Translations under genes and position numbers: made by a program
The notes under the pieces: model-generated
The model's input: the letters and a program-made list of their open reading frames with translations, nothing else
What the model was told of the DNA's origin: nothing
Database searches by the model: none
Origin: Paracoccus sp. MBLB3053
Lineage (GTDB): Bacteria > Pseudomonadota > Alphaproteobacteria > Rhodobacterales > Rhodobacteraceae
DNA length: 64,000 nucleotides
Reading direction: 5' to 3'
Assembly: GCF_031822435.1 (NCBI RefSeq)
Contig: NZ_JAVQLW010000001.1
Coordinates: 124,001 to 188,000 of the forward strand
In this document: in pieces, positions 1-10,422 of the stretch
Layout of the letters: each line of letters opens with the position of its first letter
Numbering within the stretch: position 1 is the first letter of the stretch

Positions 1-149
1 TGGTCCGGCGGCGCCATGAAGACAAGCGTGAAGCGCCCCTTGTCGTTTTCGATGCGACGCACCTCCTCGAGCCCGAGAAGCCTGTAGAATTCCATCGACT
101 TTTCCAGGTCAAGGACGCGCACCATGGTGTGCAGATAGCGGATTTTCAT
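1..149 (-). CDS. gloA: Lactoylglutathione lyase (glyoxalase I), N-terminal part only
   Basis: The gene runs off the left edge; only the first 49 or so residues are visible. They begin MKIRYLHTMVRV and continue through LEKSMEFYRLLGLEEVRR, the first beta-alpha-beta unit of a VOC-fold glyoxalase I, including the metal-ligand histidine close to the start. The enzyme isomerises the hemithioacetal of methylglyoxal and glutathione to S-lactoylglutathione in the cytoplasm. The ATG (complement of 147-149) has a GGGAGA ribosome site about 6 bases upstream. It is divergent from otnK, so the 205-base gap to 355 probably holds both promoters. Another VOC-family enzyme cannot be excluded from the fragment. 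Confidence 0.8.
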   Translation of the reverse strand, partial: MKIRYLHTMVRVLDLEKSMEFYRLLGLEEVRRIENDKGRFTLVFMAPPD

Positions 150-354
150 GGCATATCTCCCGATTGTCCGGCCAAGATGACAGGTCGGACAACCAACCGC
201 AACGGGACGGAATGGTTGCCTGAAAGCGCGCAGATCGAATGGATTGCGCCCTGCCCACCACGGCAACAGGCAGCGCCGTGGAACGCCGCCAAGAGATACG
301 TTGACCCATCCCGCCCATGCAGGTCTAAATCCCTCCGAGGAACGAGGGAGAGAA

Positions 355-1620
355 ATGCAGAACATTCTAGGGGCCATCGCCGATGATTTCACCGGCGCGA
401 CCGATCTTTGCAGCACTTGGGTCAAGGCAGGGCTCAGGGTCATCCAGGTGATCGGCGTCCCGGGGCCGGATTTCATTCCGGCCGAAGCCGATGCCATAGT
501 GATCGCGCTGAAATCCCGCACCATCGCGCCCGATCAAGCGATAGCCCAATCTCTTGCGGCACTGGAATGGCTGCGGGGGCAAGGTGTGCGCCAGGTCCTG
601 TTCAAATATTGCTCGACCTTCGATTCGACCCCGCAGGGCAATATCGGACCGGTCACGGATGCGCTGCTGGATGCGCTCGGGTCGGACTTCACCGTCGTTT
701 CCCCCGCCTTTCCGGGGAACGGGCGTACCATCTACAAGGGCAACCTTTTCGTCGGCGACCTGCCCCTGGCGGAAAGCTCGATGAAGGATCATCCGCTGAC
801 GCCGATGCGGGATTCAAGCCTGATCCGCCTGATGGATGCGCAATCGCGCGGCAGGACCGGGTTGGTTCCGCTGCAGACCCTGCGCCGGGGACCGGCGGCG
901 GTGACCAAGGCATTCGAAGAGCTGCGGGCACAGGGCTTCCGTTACGTCGTGCCCGATGCGGTCGAGGATCAGGACATGATGATCCTGGGCAAGGCGCTGG
1001 ACGGGATGGCGCTTGTTACCGGCGGCTCGGCCGTGGCGATGGGGCTGCCCGCCAACCTGCGCGAAAGTGGCGAACTGGGCGCGGGAATGGCGCCTCGGCT
1101 GCCCCGTGCCGATGGTCGGCCGGTGGTCATCGCCGGCAGCTGCTCGGCCGCGACGCGCGCACAGATTGCGCATGTCGTTCCGCTTTGGCCCTCGCTCAAG
1201 ATCGAGATCGACCGCATCGCGGCCGGCGAGGATGTCGTTGGTCAGGCGATGAAATGGGCAGACGACCAGTCTGGGCCGATCCTGATCTACGGCTCGTCGG
1301 ACCCGGTCGAGGTGGCCGAGAATCAGCGTCGCCACGGCATCCAGGCCGCCGGAGAGATGATGGAGCGCACGCTGTCCGATATCGCCCGCGGCCTTTTCGC
1401 GCAGGGCTTCGGCAAGTTCCTCGTCGCGGGGGGCGAAACGTCGGGAGCGGTGATTTCCGCGCTTGGCCTGGGGCAGCTTGTCATCGGGCCGGAGGTCTGT
1501 CCCGGCGTGCCATGGTGCGGGGCAACCCTTGATGGTCGCGACCTGGCCCTTTGCCTGAAATCCGGCAATTTCGGCGGTGCAGACATGTTCGCGGCGGCGT
1601 TGGAGATGTTTGATGTCTGA
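355..1620 (+). CDS. otnK: 3-oxo-tetronate kinase OtnK (four-carbon acid sugar kinase, DUF1537)
   Basis: This 421-residue protein has the two-lobed layout of the DUF1537 kinases. The N-terminal substrate domain carries ADDFTGATDL (about residues 9-18) and YCSTFDSTPQGNIGP (about 85-99). The C-terminal ATP-binding lobe carries VAGGETSGAVISALGL near residue 360. The family phosphorylates 3-oxo-tetronate at O4 in L-threonate and D-erythronate catabolism. I chose ATG 355 because GAGGGAGAG lies just upstream and the family motif starts eight residues in; an in-frame ATG at 244 would add 37 residues unlike the family. The stop overlaps the otnC start by 8 bases, so the two genes are translationally coupled. 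Confidence 0.88.
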   Translation: MQNILGAIADDFTGATDLCSTWVKAGLRVIQVIGVPGPDFIPAEADAIVIALKSRTIAPDQAIAQSLAALEWLRGQGVRQVLFKYCSTFDSTPQGNIGPVTDALLDALGSDFTVVSPAFPGNGRTIYKGNLFVGDLPLAESSMKDHPLTPMRDSSLIRLMDAQSRGRTGLVPLQTLRRGPAAVTKAFEELRAQGFRYVVPDAVEDQDMMILGKALDGMALVTGGSAVAMGLPANLRESGELGAGMAPRLPRADGRPVVIAGSCSAATRAQIAHVVPLWPSLKIEIDRIAAGEDVVGQAMKWADDQSGPILIYGSSDPVEVAENQRRHGIQAAGEMMERTLSDIARGLFAQGFGKFLVAGGETSGAVISALGLGQLVIGPEVCPGVPWCGATLDGRDLALCLKSGNFGGADMFAAALEMFDV

Positions 1621-2251
1621 CACAAAGCTGCGCGAAGTGATGGCGCTGCAGGCCAGATCGCTGTTCGAGCGCGGCCTGACCTTCGGATCTTCCGGCAATA
1701 TCTCGATCCGGCTGGATGACGGCTGGCTTATGACGCCGACCGGGTCCAGCATGGGGGCGATCGACCCTGCCCGTATCTCGCGGCTGGATATGCAGGGCAA
1801 TCTGATTTCCGGCGACAAGCCTACCAAGGAAAGCTTCCTGCACATGGCGATGTACCGCCAGCGTCCGCGCGCAGGGGCGATCGTCCACCTGCATTCGACC
1901 CATTCGGTCGCGGTCAGCTGCATGCATGATATCGACCATCGCAACGTCATGCCGCCCCTGACCGCCTATTACGTCATGCGAGTCGGGCGCCTGCCCCTGA
2001 TCCCCTATTTCGCCCCCGGCGATCTGGATCTGGCCAGGGCGGTCGAGGAAATGGCCTCGGATCATCACGCGGTGTTGCTGGCAAACCACGGGCCGGTGGT
2101 CGCAGGCAAGAACCTCGAAGATGCGGTTTACGCGACCGAAGAGCTTGAAGAGACTGCAAAGCTCTTTCTGGCCTTGCAGGGGATGCGCAGCCGCCCGCTG
2201 AGCGATGATCAGGTCCGCGAGCTCGAGCTGCGCTTTCCGCGCGATTTTTGA
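1613..2251 (+). CDS. otnC: 3-oxo-tetronate 4-phosphate decarboxylase OtnC (class II aldolase/adducin family)
   Basis: The protein has 212 residues, the usual size for a class II aldolase-fold decarboxylase. The phosphate loop GSSGNIS is at about 25-31, the zinc ligands are HLH at 92-94 and a further His in ANHGP at about 159. In this family it splits the OtnK product into dihydroxyacetone phosphate and CO2. The start overlaps the end of otnK, which makes the decarboxylase more likely than the related L-fuculose or L-ribulose phosphate aldolases. The upstream enzymes of the pathway (tetronate 2-dehydrogenase and 2-oxo-tetronate isomerase) are not in the window. Confidence 0.85.
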   Translation: MSDTKLREVMALQARSLFERGLTFGSSGNISIRLDDGWLMTPTGSSMGAIDPARISRLDMQGNLISGDKPTKESFLHMAMYRQRPRAGAIVHLHSTHSVAVSCMHDIDHRNVMPPLTAYYVMRVGRLPLIPYFAPGDLDLARAVEEMASDHHAVLLANHGPVVAGKNLEDAVYATEELEETAKLFLALQGMRSRPLSDDQVRELELRFPRDF

Positions 2252-2630
2252 AGTGGACGCCCGTCGAAGCCGGGGCTAGAAGCGGCCCCCCGCGCCCCTG
2301 CGGAGACACAACCCTTGGCCAAAATCGCTTCAGGAAACTCAACCCACAGGTTGAGCCCCCTTGGCATGCCAAAAGCTGGAATAAACTTGAAGTTCCGGAT
2401 TTGGACCACCACATATTGGTGGCGAAGCGTGAAGGATGGCTATATACTGAGCGAACGAGCCAGTTCGACGAGTCGATTCCGGGTGAAAACCCCCTCGTCT
2501 TCCAGGCTTGAATGCAACTGTAAGTGGTTGGCGTTTCTGCAGGTTCCAGCGAGAAGGTCGCGGGGATCGATCAGCAGTCGCCACTGCCAGCAGAAGCCGC
2601 GACAGGACAGTAGAAGAAGGGACCACAGGT
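2252..2630. other. 379-base leader region of the nrd operon
   Basis: No convincing gene lies here. The left part, just after otnC, shows no T-tailed hairpin. The stretch from about 2385 to 2500 is visibly AT-richer than its surroundings and contains two NrdR-like boxes and a TATACT that could serve as a -10 element. From about 2450 to 2630 the sequence could be a long 5' untranslated leader with short GC stems, but I could not assign it to a known riboswitch. Confidence 0.6.
2409..2449 (+). promoter_or_regulatory. Pair of NrdR-like boxes upstream of nrdHIEF
   Basis: The known NrdR core is CwATATaTwG-like. Box 1, CCACATATTG (2409-2418), and box 2, CTATATACTG (2440-2449), each fit the ten-base core with one or two mismatches. 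They start exactly 31 bases apart, about three helical turns, which is the known spacing for NrdR pairs. The second box overlaps TATACT (2443-2448), a plausible -10 element, so bound repressor would block RNA polymerase. The location immediately before a ribonucleotide reductase operon supports the assignment. The nrdR gene itself is not in the window. Confidence 0.6.
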
Positions 2631-2852
2631 ATGAGCATCACCGTCTATTCCAAACCCGCCTGCGTGCAGTGCACCGCGACCACGCGCGCGCTGGACGCCC
2701 GTGGACTGGCTTATGACGTTGTAGACCTGACCGAGGATGACAGCGCCATGCAGCTTGTCACGTCGCTCGGATACCGCCAGGCCCCCGTCGTCATCGCCGG
2801 TGACGAGCATTGGGCAGGTTTCCGGCCCGACATGATCGGCCGGCTGTCGTAA
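2631..2852 (+). CDS. nrdH: Glutaredoxin-like protein NrdH
   Basis: This 73-residue thioredoxin-fold protein has the NrdH active site CVQC at residues 11-14 and the TLxxDxxxM-like helix and [10 protein letters not shown] segment typical of the family. It passes electrons from thioredoxin reductase to the C-terminal cysteines of NrdE. ATG 2631 is chosen because [11 protein letters not shown] is the standard NrdH beginning; AAGGGA and AGGT lie just upstream. It is the first gene of the nrdHIEF operon, 11 bases before nrdI. Confidence 0.93.
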   Translation: MSITVYSKPACVQCTATTRALDARGLAYDVVDLTEDDSAMQLVTSLGYRQAPVVIAGDEHWAGFRPDMIGRLS

Positions 2853-2863
2853 GAGGCACTGCG

Positions 2864-3280
2864 ATGGGCGGGCTGGTCTATTATTCGTCGGCATCAGGCA
2901 ACACCGCGCGATTCGTGGCGCGGCTGGGTCTGGCCGCCGAACGGATTCCGGTCTCGCCCTCCGAGCCCATGCCGGAACCGGCGGGCCCGTATGTATTGAT
3001 CTGCCCGACCTATGCCGATGGCGAGGGTCGTGGCGCGGTGCCGAAGCAGGTGATACGCTTCCTGAACGACCCGGCGCGACGCGCGCTGCTTCGCGGCGTC
3101 ATCGCCAGCGGAAACCGGAACTTCGGCGCCACCTTCGCCCTGTCGGGCAAGGTCATTTCTGATAAATGCAATATCCCCGTGCTCTATCGATTCGAGCTCG
3201 CGGGGGATGATCTTGATGTCGCCCGCACCGTGTCGGGCCTGCAAAAATTCTGGGGGACGGAATGCTTGATGATGGCGTAA
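2864..3280 (+). CDS. nrdI: Flavodoxin-like NrdI, activator of the class Ib ribonucleotide reductase
   Basis: The protein has 138 residues with an N-terminal FMN phosphate loop [12 protein letters not shown] (about residues 5-16) and the family segment [11 protein letters not shown] (about 85-95). NrdI supplies the oxidant that assembles the manganese tyrosyl radical cofactor of NrdF. The start at 2864 follows the nrdH stop by 11 bases and gives the standard MGGLVYYSS opening. The 3' end overlaps nrdE by 19 bases, so the two should be coupled in translation. Confidence 0.93.
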   Translation: MGGLVYYSSASGNTARFVARLGLAAERIPVSPSEPMPEPAGPYVLICPTYADGEGRGAVPKQVIRFLNDPARRALLRGVIASGNRNFGATFALSGKVISDKCNIPVLYRFELAGDDLDVARTVSGLQKFWGTECLMMA

Positions 3281-5388
3281 AGGCCGAGCTCGACTATCAC
3301 GCGTTGAACGCGATGCTGAACCTTTACGACGGCGAGGGCCGCATCCGCTTTGACGCGGATCGCAAGGCTGCGCGCCAGTACTTCCTGCAGCACGTGAACC
3401 AGAACACGGTCTTCTTCCACAACCTCGACGAGAAGCTGCGCTATCTCGTGGATGAGGGCTATTATGAGCCCGAGGTCCTGGATCAGTATTCCAAGAACTT
3501 CCAGCGTGCGATCTGGGACGCTGCCTATGAGAAGAAGTTCCGCTTCCCGACCTTCCTGGGCGCGTTCAAGTATTACACCAGCTACACGCTGAAGACCCGC
3601 GACGGTCAGCGCTACCTGGAACGCTACGAAGATCGCGTGGTCATGGTTTCGCTGGCGCTCGCGCGCGGCGACGAAGCGCTGGCCCTGCGCTTCATGGACG
3701 AGATCCTGTCGGGCCGCTTCCAGCCGGCAACCCCGACCTTCCTGAACGCGGGCAAGAAATCGCGCGGAGAGCTGATCTCGTGCTTCCTGCTGCGGGTCGA
3801 GGACAACATGGAGTCCATCGGCCGTTCGATCAACTCGGCGCTGCAGCTTTCGAAGCGCGGCGGCGGCGTGGCCCTGATGCTCACGAACCTGCGCGAGATG
3901 GGCGCCCCGATCAAGGGAATCGAGAACCAGTCTTCGGGCGTCATCCCGGTGATGAAGCTGCTTGAAGACAGCTTCAGCTACGCCAACCAGCTTGGCGCGC
4001 GCCAGGGCGCGGGCGCGGTCTATCTGAACGCGCACCACCCCGACATCCTGCGTTTCCTCGACACCAAGCGCGAGAACGCGGATGAAAAGATCCGCATCAA
4101 GACGCTGTCCTTGGGCGTGGTCATCCCCGACGTGACCTTCGAGCTCGCGAAGAAGAACGAGGACATGTACCTGTTCTCACCGCATGACGTCGAAAAGGTC
4201 TATGGCCTGCCCTTCTCGGAGATCTCGGTCACCGAGAAATATGCCGAGATGGTCGACGACAAGCGCATCAAGAAGAAGAAGATCAACGCCCGCGCCTTCT
4301 TCCAGACATTGGCCGAGATCCAGTTCGAAAGCGGCTATCCCTACATCATGTTCGAAGACACGGTGAACAAGGCGAACCCGGTTCACGGGCGCATCACCAT
4401 GTCGAACCTGTGCTCGGAGATCCTGCAGGTCAACGAGGCCTCGGAATTCAACGAAGACCTGAGCTATTCGCATTTGGGCACCGATATTTCCTGCAACCTC
4501 GGCTCGCTGAACATCGCGGCGACCATGGACGGGCCGGATTTCGGCGCCACCGTCGAAGCGGCGGTCCGCGCGCTGACGGCGGTGTCGGAAATGTCCTCGA
4601 TCGACTCGGTTCCGTCGATCCGCCGCGGCAATGACGAGGCCCATGCCGTGGGTCTTGGCCAGATGAACCTGCACGGCTTCCTGGCCCGTGAGCGCATTCA
4701 TTATGGCAGCCCCGAAGGCGTCGAGTTCACCTCGGTCTATTTCGCGGCCGTGGCCTATCACGCGATCCGCGCCTCGAACCTGCTCGCACAGGAAAAGGGC
4801 ACGACATTCAAGGATTTCGACAAGTCGAAATACGCTGACGGCAGCTTTTTCGACAAATATACCGAAGCCGACTGGCTGCCGACCATGGCCGATGTCACCC
4901 GCGTTTTCGAAGGCATCACCCTGCCGACCCGCGACGATTGGGCCGCGCTCAAGGAGCAGGTCATGAAACACGGGCTTTACAACCGGAACCTGCAGGCGGT
5001 GCCGCCGACCGGCTCGATCAGCTATATCAACAACTCGACCAGCTCGATCCACCCGATCGTCGCGAAGATCGAGATCCGCAAGGAAGGCAAGATCGGCCGC
5101 GTCTATTACCCGGCGGCGTTCATGTCGAACGAGAACCTGGAATATTACCGCGACGCCTACGAGATCGGCCCCGACGCCATCATCGACACCTATGCGGCGG
5201 CGACCGAGCATGTCGATCAGGGCCTGTCGCTGACGCTGTTCTTCCCCGCCGAGGCTACGACGCGTGACATCAACCGCGCGCAGATCTATGCTTGGAAGAA
5301 GGGCATCAAGACGATCTACTACATCCGGCTGCGCCAGACCGCACTGGAAGGCACCGAGGTTCAGGGCTGCGTTTCCTGCTCTCTCTGA
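3262..5388 (+). CDS. nrdE: Ribonucleoside-diphosphate reductase class Ib, catalytic subunit NrdE
   Basis: At 708 residues this is full length for NrdE (about 700-715). It contains the active-site regions [11 protein letters not shown] (about residues 172-182), NLCSEIL and [15 protein letters not shown], and ends with GCVSCSL, the C-terminal cysteine pair (703 and 706) that is re-reduced by NrdH. It lacks the N-terminal ATP cone of class Ia NrdA, as expected for class Ib. It reduces ribonucleoside diphosphates to deoxy forms using the radical generated on NrdF. ATG 3262 lies inside nrdI and is preceded by GGGGGACGG. A stable hairpin separates it from nrdF. Confidence 0.96.
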   Translation: MLDDGVKAELDYHALNAMLNLYDGEGRIRFDADRKAARQYFLQHVNQNTVFFHNLDEKLRYLVDEGYYEPEVLDQYSKNFQRAIWDAAYEKKFRFPTFLGAFKYYTSYTLKTRDGQRYLERYEDRVVMVSLALARGDEALALRFMDEILSGRFQPATPTFLNAGKKSRGELISCFLLRVEDNMESIGRSINSALQLSKRGGGVALMLTNLREMGAPIKGIENQSSGVIPVMKLLEDSFSYANQLGARQGAGAVYLNAHHPDILRFLDTKRENADEKIRIKTLSLGVVIPDVTFELAKKNEDMYLFSPHDVEKVYGLPFSEISVTEKYAEMVDDKRIKKKKINARAFFQTLAEIQFESGYPYIMFEDTVNKANPVHGRITMSNLCSEILQVNEASEFNEDLSYSHLGTDISCNLGSLNIAATMDGPDFGATVEAAVRALTAVSEMSSIDSVPSIRRGNDEAHAVGLGQMNLHGFLARERIHYGSPEGVEFTSVYFAAVAYHAIRASNLLAQEKGTTFKDFDKSKYADGSFFDKYTEADWLPTMADVTRVFEGITLPTRDDWAALKEQVMKHGLYNRNLQAVPPTGSISYINNSTSSIHPIVAKIEIRKEGKIGRVYYPAAFMSNENLEYYRDAYEIGPDAIIDTYAAATEHVDQGLSLTLFFPAEATTRDINRAQIYAWKKGIKTIYYIRLRQTALEGTEVQGCVSCSL

Positions 5389-5398
5389 CCAAAGTCGC

Positions 5399-6434
<1,036 letters not shown>

Positions 6435-6454
6435 TCCAGCCCAAACGGCAAGGA

Positions 6455-6480
6455 CGCCCGCCATTCCGGCGGGCGTTTTC
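6455..6480 (+). terminator. Intrinsic terminator of the nrdHIEF operon
   Basis: CGCCCGCC (6455-6462) and GGCGGGCG (6468-6475) form a perfect 8-bp stem with the loop ATTCC, followed by TTTTC. It lies 20 bases after the nrdF stop codon. Confidence 0.88.
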
Positions 6481-6546
6481 GTTTCCGCACAGCCTCTTGC
6501 CCAAGGCGCGCGAAAGCCTAATCTGGCGCGCAAAACGGAGCCCCAG

Positions 6547-7227
6547 ATGATAGCCATTACCCTGCTCACTGGCCGGGTCGCCCCCCTGCCCGGTTCGGAC
6601 AAGCTCAGCGGAATTGCGAAGCATCCGGTGGATCAGCCGCTGACCCTTGGCCGCGAAGGTTTCGAAGGCGACGAGCAGGCGGATCTGCGCGTTCATGGCG
6701 GTGTCGAAAAGGCCGTCCATCATTATCCTTTCGACCATTACGCGGCCTGGCGCACCGATCTGGGCGAGCTGCCCTTGCTGGATGGTCCCGGCGCATTCGG
6801 CGAGAACCTCTCGACCACCGGCCTGACCGAAGATGGCGTGGCTGCGGGTGACATCTTTCGATTGGGCAGCGCGCTTCTGCAGGTCAGCCAGGGTCGACAG
6901 CCCTGCTGGAAACTGACCCAGCGGTTCGCTGTGCCCGACATGGCGCGGCGGGTGCAGGATACCGGCCGCACCGGATGGTATTACCGCGTTCTGGAAGCCG
7001 GCAAGGTCGCGCCCGGCGACAGGATCGAACTGATCGATCGGATTGCCCCGGAATGGTCGCTTCGCAGGCTTTGGCACGCGCTATATGTCGACCGGATGAA
7101 CCTCGAGGAATTGCGCGGCATCGCGACACTCGACGTGCTGGCCGAGGGCTGGCGCAAATACGCGATCCGGCGGCTGGAGAACGGCAAGATCGAAGACTGG
7201 ACGAAACGGCTTGAGGGCGGCGCATGA
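6547..7227 (+). CDS. MOSC domain protein, YiiM-like
   Basis: The 226-residue protein resembles YiiM (224 residues in E. coli), a molybdenum-cofactor-dependent protein that reduces N-hydroxylated base analogues. The MOSC core reads VHGGVEKAVHHYP (about 49-61), FGENLSTTGL (about 86-95) and SQGRQPCWKL (about 117-126), whose Cys is the expected molybdenum ligand. A YiiM-type C-terminal helical extension follows. The start at 6547 stands after a promoter-like gap. Its last four bases overlap the start of pdxY, suggesting co-transcription with pyridoxal kinase. The natural substrate is not known from sequence. Confidence 0.8.
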   Translation: MIAITLLTGRVAPLPGSDKLSGIAKHPVDQPLTLGREGFEGDEQADLRVHGGVEKAVHHYPFDHYAAWRTDLGELPLLDGPGAFGENLSTTGLTEDGVAAGDIFRLGSALLQVSQGRQPCWKLTQRFAVPDMARRVQDTGRTGWYYRVLEAGKVAPGDRIELIDRIAPEWSLRRLWHALYVDRMNLEELRGIATLDVLAEGWRKYAIRRLENGKIEDWTKRLEGGA

Positions 7228-8060
7228 AACCGCCTTTGGTGATTTCGATCCAGAGCCAGGTCATCATGGGTCATGTCGGCAATTCCGCCGCCGTCTTTCC
7301 GATGCAGGCCGCCGGGCTGGAAGTCGCACAGATCCCGACGGTGGTTTTTTCGAACACCCCCGACTATCCGACGCTGCGCGGCCGGGCCGTGCCTGCGGAT
7401 TTCTTCGCCGACCTGCTTGAGGGCGCGTGGGAACGGGGCCTGCCCGAGCGCGCGGCCTATATCGTCACCGGCTATATCGGATCGACCGAGGTCGCGCTGA
7501 TGATTGCCGAGTTCATTGCCCGCGCGCGCGAAGTCAATCCCGGCCTGACCTATCTCTGCGATCCGGTCATGGGGGATGAAACGCCCGGCCTTTACGTGCC
7601 GGAAGTCATCGCCAATGTGCTGCGCGATGATCTGTTGCCGCAGGCTGACATCGCATCGCCCAACCCGTTCGAGATCGCCTATCTGACGGGCCAGCCGATC
7701 ACCGAGCTTGCCGACCTGCCCATTGCGGCCCGCGCGTTGCGCCTTGCGCCCGGAGCAAGCCTGATCGCGACCGGCTGCCGTCTGCGCGAAACCGATCAGG
7801 GCATGCTGGAAAGCGTCGTGCTGGGCCCCGACGGCCTGAGCCGCCATGCCACGCCGCACCTTCCGCTTGCATTGGCGGGAACCGGAGACCTTTTCGCAGG
7901 CCTCGTCACCGCAGCATTGGGATGCGGACGCAGCCTGCCCGATGCGGTCGAATTCGCGCAGGAACAGACGACACGCGCGCTGGCCCATGCCGCATGCCTC
8001 GGCGCGAAAGAGGTGGTGCTGTCCGACCCTGCATTCCGCGCCGCGCTCCTGACGCTTTAG
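7224..8060 (+). CDS. pdxY: Pyridoxal kinase PdxY
   Basis: The 278-residue ribokinase-fold protein has the substrate-binding N-terminus SIQSQVIMGHVGNSAA (about 8-23) and the C-terminal catalytic motif GTGDLFAGL (about 214-222), whose Asp is the proton acceptor. PdxY phosphorylates pyridoxal in vitamin B6 salvage. PdxK is the close alternative, but the length and GHVGNSAA motif favour PdxY. It starts in the ATGA overlap with the MOSC gene. Its TAG stop overlaps the convergent tex stop by three bases (8058-8059 shared, tex ending at 8057). Confidence 0.9.
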   Translation: MKPPLVISIQSQVIMGHVGNSAAVFPMQAAGLEVAQIPTVVFSNTPDYPTLRGRAVPADFFADLLEGAWERGLPERAAYIVTGYIGSTEVALMIAEFIARAREVNPGLTYLCDPVMGDETPGLYVPEVIANVLRDDLLPQADIASPNPFEIAYLTGQPITELADLPIAARALRLAPGASLIATGCRLRETDQGMLESVVLGPDGLSRHATPHLPLALAGTGDLFAGLVTAALGCGRSLPDAVEFAQEQTTRALAHAACLGAKEVVLSDPAFRAALLTL

Positions 8061-10360
8061 TTCTTCCGCAACGCGTTCATCAGCGCCGCGCCGAATGCGC
8101 CGGGACTATCATTGCCCGCAGGCTTCGCGGTCTTCGGGCCGCGCGCGGGCTGTGATTTCGGACCGCGCTCGGCTTGGCTGTCGCGCGCCGAGGCCCCGCC
8201 GTCCTTGCGCATGGTCAGGCCGATGCGTTTCCTCGGCACGTCCACCTCGGTCACCCGGACGCGGACCACGTCGCCGACCTTCACGACCTCGTTCGGGTCC
8301 TTCACGAAGCGGTCGGCGAGCTGGCTGATATGGACGAGGCCGTCCTGGTGCACGCCGATATCGACGAAGGCGCCGAAGGCCGCAACATTGGTGACCGTGC
8401 CTTCCAGCGCCATGCCGGGCCTGAGATCCTTGATGTCCTCGACCCCCTCGGCAAAGCTGGCGGTCACGAAGCTCGGGCGCGGGTCGCGGCCGGGCTTTTC
8501 CAGTTCCGACAGGATGTCGCGGATCGTCGGCAGGCCGAAGCTGTCATCGACGAACTGCTCGGCCCGGACGCCCTTCAGCGCCGCGCCGTCGCCCATGATC
8601 TGGCGGATGTCGCGGCCGCAGGCGGCGACGATCTTGCGCGCGACGCCGTAGGCCTCGGGATGGACCGACGAGGCGTCGAGCGGCTCTTTCCCGTCGCGGA
8701 TGCGCAGGAAGCCCGCGCATTGCTCGAAGGCGCGGGGACCGAGGCCCGCGACCTTCTTCAGCTGCGCGCGCGAGGCGAAGGCCCCTTCGGCATCACGATG
8801 GGCCACGATGTTCTGCGCAAGCGACGGCCCCAGCCCCGCGACATGGGAAAGCAGGGGCGCCGAGGCGGTGTTCAGATCAACGCCGACCGCGTTCACCGCA
8901 TCTTCGACCACTGCTTCGAGCGTTTTCGCAAGCTGGCGCTGGTCCACGTCATGCTGATACTGGCCGACGCCGATGGATTCCGGCGGCACCTTGACCAGCT
9001 CGGCCAACGGGTCCTGAAGACGGCGGGCAATCGACACCGCGCCGCGCAGCGACACGTCGAGATCGGGGAATTCCTTCGCCGCGAGTTCGGATGCCGAATA
9101 GACCGAGGCCCCTGCCTCGCTGACGATGACCTTGACCGGCACCTTCACGCCCGCGGGCAGGCGTTTCAGCACATCGGCCACCATGCGCTCGGTCTCGCGG
9201 CTGGCGGTGCCGTTGCCGATCGCGATCAGCTCGATCTTGTGGCGGAGGATCGCGGCGGCCAGCGCGGCCTCGGCCCCGCGCAGGTCGTTCTTGGGCTGGA
9301 ACGGATAGAGCGTCGCGGTCTCGACCAGCTTGCCGGTGGCGTCCACCGCGGCGAGCTTGACCCCGGTGCGTATCCCCGGATCAAGGCCGATGGTGGCACG
9401 CGGCCCGGCGGGCGAGGCCAGCAGCAGGTCTTTCAGATTGCGGCCGAAGACGCGGATCGCCTCGGCATGGGCGCGGGCGCGCAATTCGGTCAGCAGGTCG
9501 ATATACATCGTGTTCGAGAGCCGCACCCGCCAGGCCCAGCCCGCGACCTTGCGCAGCCATTGGTCGCCCGGACCATTGCCAAGCCCCCCCAGCGTCGAGG
9601 CCACGATCCCCTCGGCCCGCGCCTCGCCGGTTTCGCCTTCAGGGGCAATCTCGATGGTCAGGATCTCTTCCTTGGCGGCGCGCAGGATGGCGAGCGCCCG
9701 ATGGCCCGGAATGGCGGACCATTTCTCGGCATGGTCGAAATAGTCGCTGAACTTCGCGCCCTCGGCCTCCTTGCCGGGGGTGACCTTGGCCGAGATGCGC
9801 GCCTCGACCTGCATGAATTCGCGCAGGCGGCCCAGCATCGGGGCATTTTCCGACAGTTCCTCGACGAGGATGTCGCGCGCCCCGTCGAGCGCAGCCTTCT
9901 GATCCGCGACATTTTCCGAAAGGTAGCTGGCCGCCAGCGCCGCCGGATCGGCCCCGCGATTGTCCTGGATGGCGCGCAAAAGCGGCTCGAGCCCGTTTTC
10001 CCGCGCGATCATCGCCTTGGTGCGGCGCTTGGGCTTGTAGGGCAGGTAGATGTCCTCGAGAGTCGCCTTGGTCTCGGCCCCGACGATGGCGCGGGTCAGC
10101 TCGTCGGTCAGCTTGCCCTGCCCCTTGATCGACTCGAGGATCGCCTTGCGCCGGGCTTCCAGCTCACGCAGATAGGCGAGCCTTTCCGCGAGGTTGCGCA
10201 GCTGCGTATCGTCGAGGCCGCCGGTCACCTCCTTGCGGTAGCGGGCGACGAAAGGCACCGTCGCACCGCCGTCCAGAAGCGCGGTCGCAGCGGATACTTG
10301 CGCCGCAGAGGCATTGATTTCATTGGCAATCGTGCGGGCAATCCGGTCGGTGGCGTCCAT
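8057..10360 (-). CDS. tex: Tex-family RNA-binding transcription accessory protein
   Basis: This 767-residue protein has the Tex layout: N-terminal helical domain with FVARYRKEVTGGLDD (about 37-51), a YqgF/RNase H-like domain with GLDPGIRTGVKLA near 325, a helix-hairpin-helix region with VDLNTASAPLLSHVAGLG near 490, and a C-terminal S1 domain (GTVTNVAAFGAFVDIG, about 645-660) that binds nucleic acid. Tex is a conserved cytoplasmic transcription/RNA factor of incompletely defined function. ATG at 10360 gives the standard MDATDRIARTIANE opening; a longer in-frame start at 10447 would overlap uxaA and is not family-like. The basic tail after S1 is low complexity. Confidence 0.93.
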   Translation of the reverse strand: MDATDRIARTIANEINASAAQVSAATALLDGGATVPFVARYRKEVTGGLDDTQLRNLAERLAYLRELEARRKAILESIKGQGKLTDELTRAIVGAETKATLEDIYLPYKPKRRTKAMIARENGLEPLLRAIQDNRGADPAALAASYLSENVADQKAALDGARDILVEELSENAPMLGRLREFMQVEARISAKVTPGKEAEGAKFSDYFDHAEKWSAIPGHRALAILRAAKEEILTIEIAPEGETGEARAEGIVASTLGGLGNGPGDQWLRKVAGWAWRVRLSNTMYIDLLTELRARAHAEAIRVFGRNLKDLLLASPAGPRATIGLDPGIRTGVKLAAVDATGKLVETATLYPFQPKNDLRGAEAALAAAILRHKIELIAIGNGTASRETERMVADVLKRLPAGVKVPVKVIVSEAGASVYSASELAAKEFPDLDVSLRGAVSIARRLQDPLAELVKVPPESIGVGQYQHDVDQRQLAKTLEAVVEDAVNAVGVDLNTASAPLLSHVAGLGPSLAQNIVAHRDAEGAFASRAQLKKVAGLGPRAFEQCAGFLRIRDGKEPLDASSVHPEAYGVARKIVAACGRDIRQIMGDGAALKGVRAEQFVDDSFGLPTIRDILSELEKPGRDPRPSFVTASFAEGVEDIKDLRPGMALEGTVTNVAAFGAFVDIGVHQDGLVHISQLADRFVKDPNEVVKVGDVVRVRVTEVDVPRKRIGLTMRKDGGASARDSQAERGPKSQPARGPKTAKPAGNDSPGAFGAALMNALRKN

Positions 10361-10422
10361 CGTCAGGCTCCTCAAGGTCGGAGGAATGTCATAGCCCGCG
10401 CCGCCCCGTCCGCCAAGTCCGA

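Noticed and set aside
2500..2630. GCCACTG and nearby GC stems suggesting a cobalamin riboswitch before nrdH
   Set aside because: The B12-box (GCCAGGAGACCTGCC-like) and the rest of the conserved core are missing, and class Ib reductase does not need B12.
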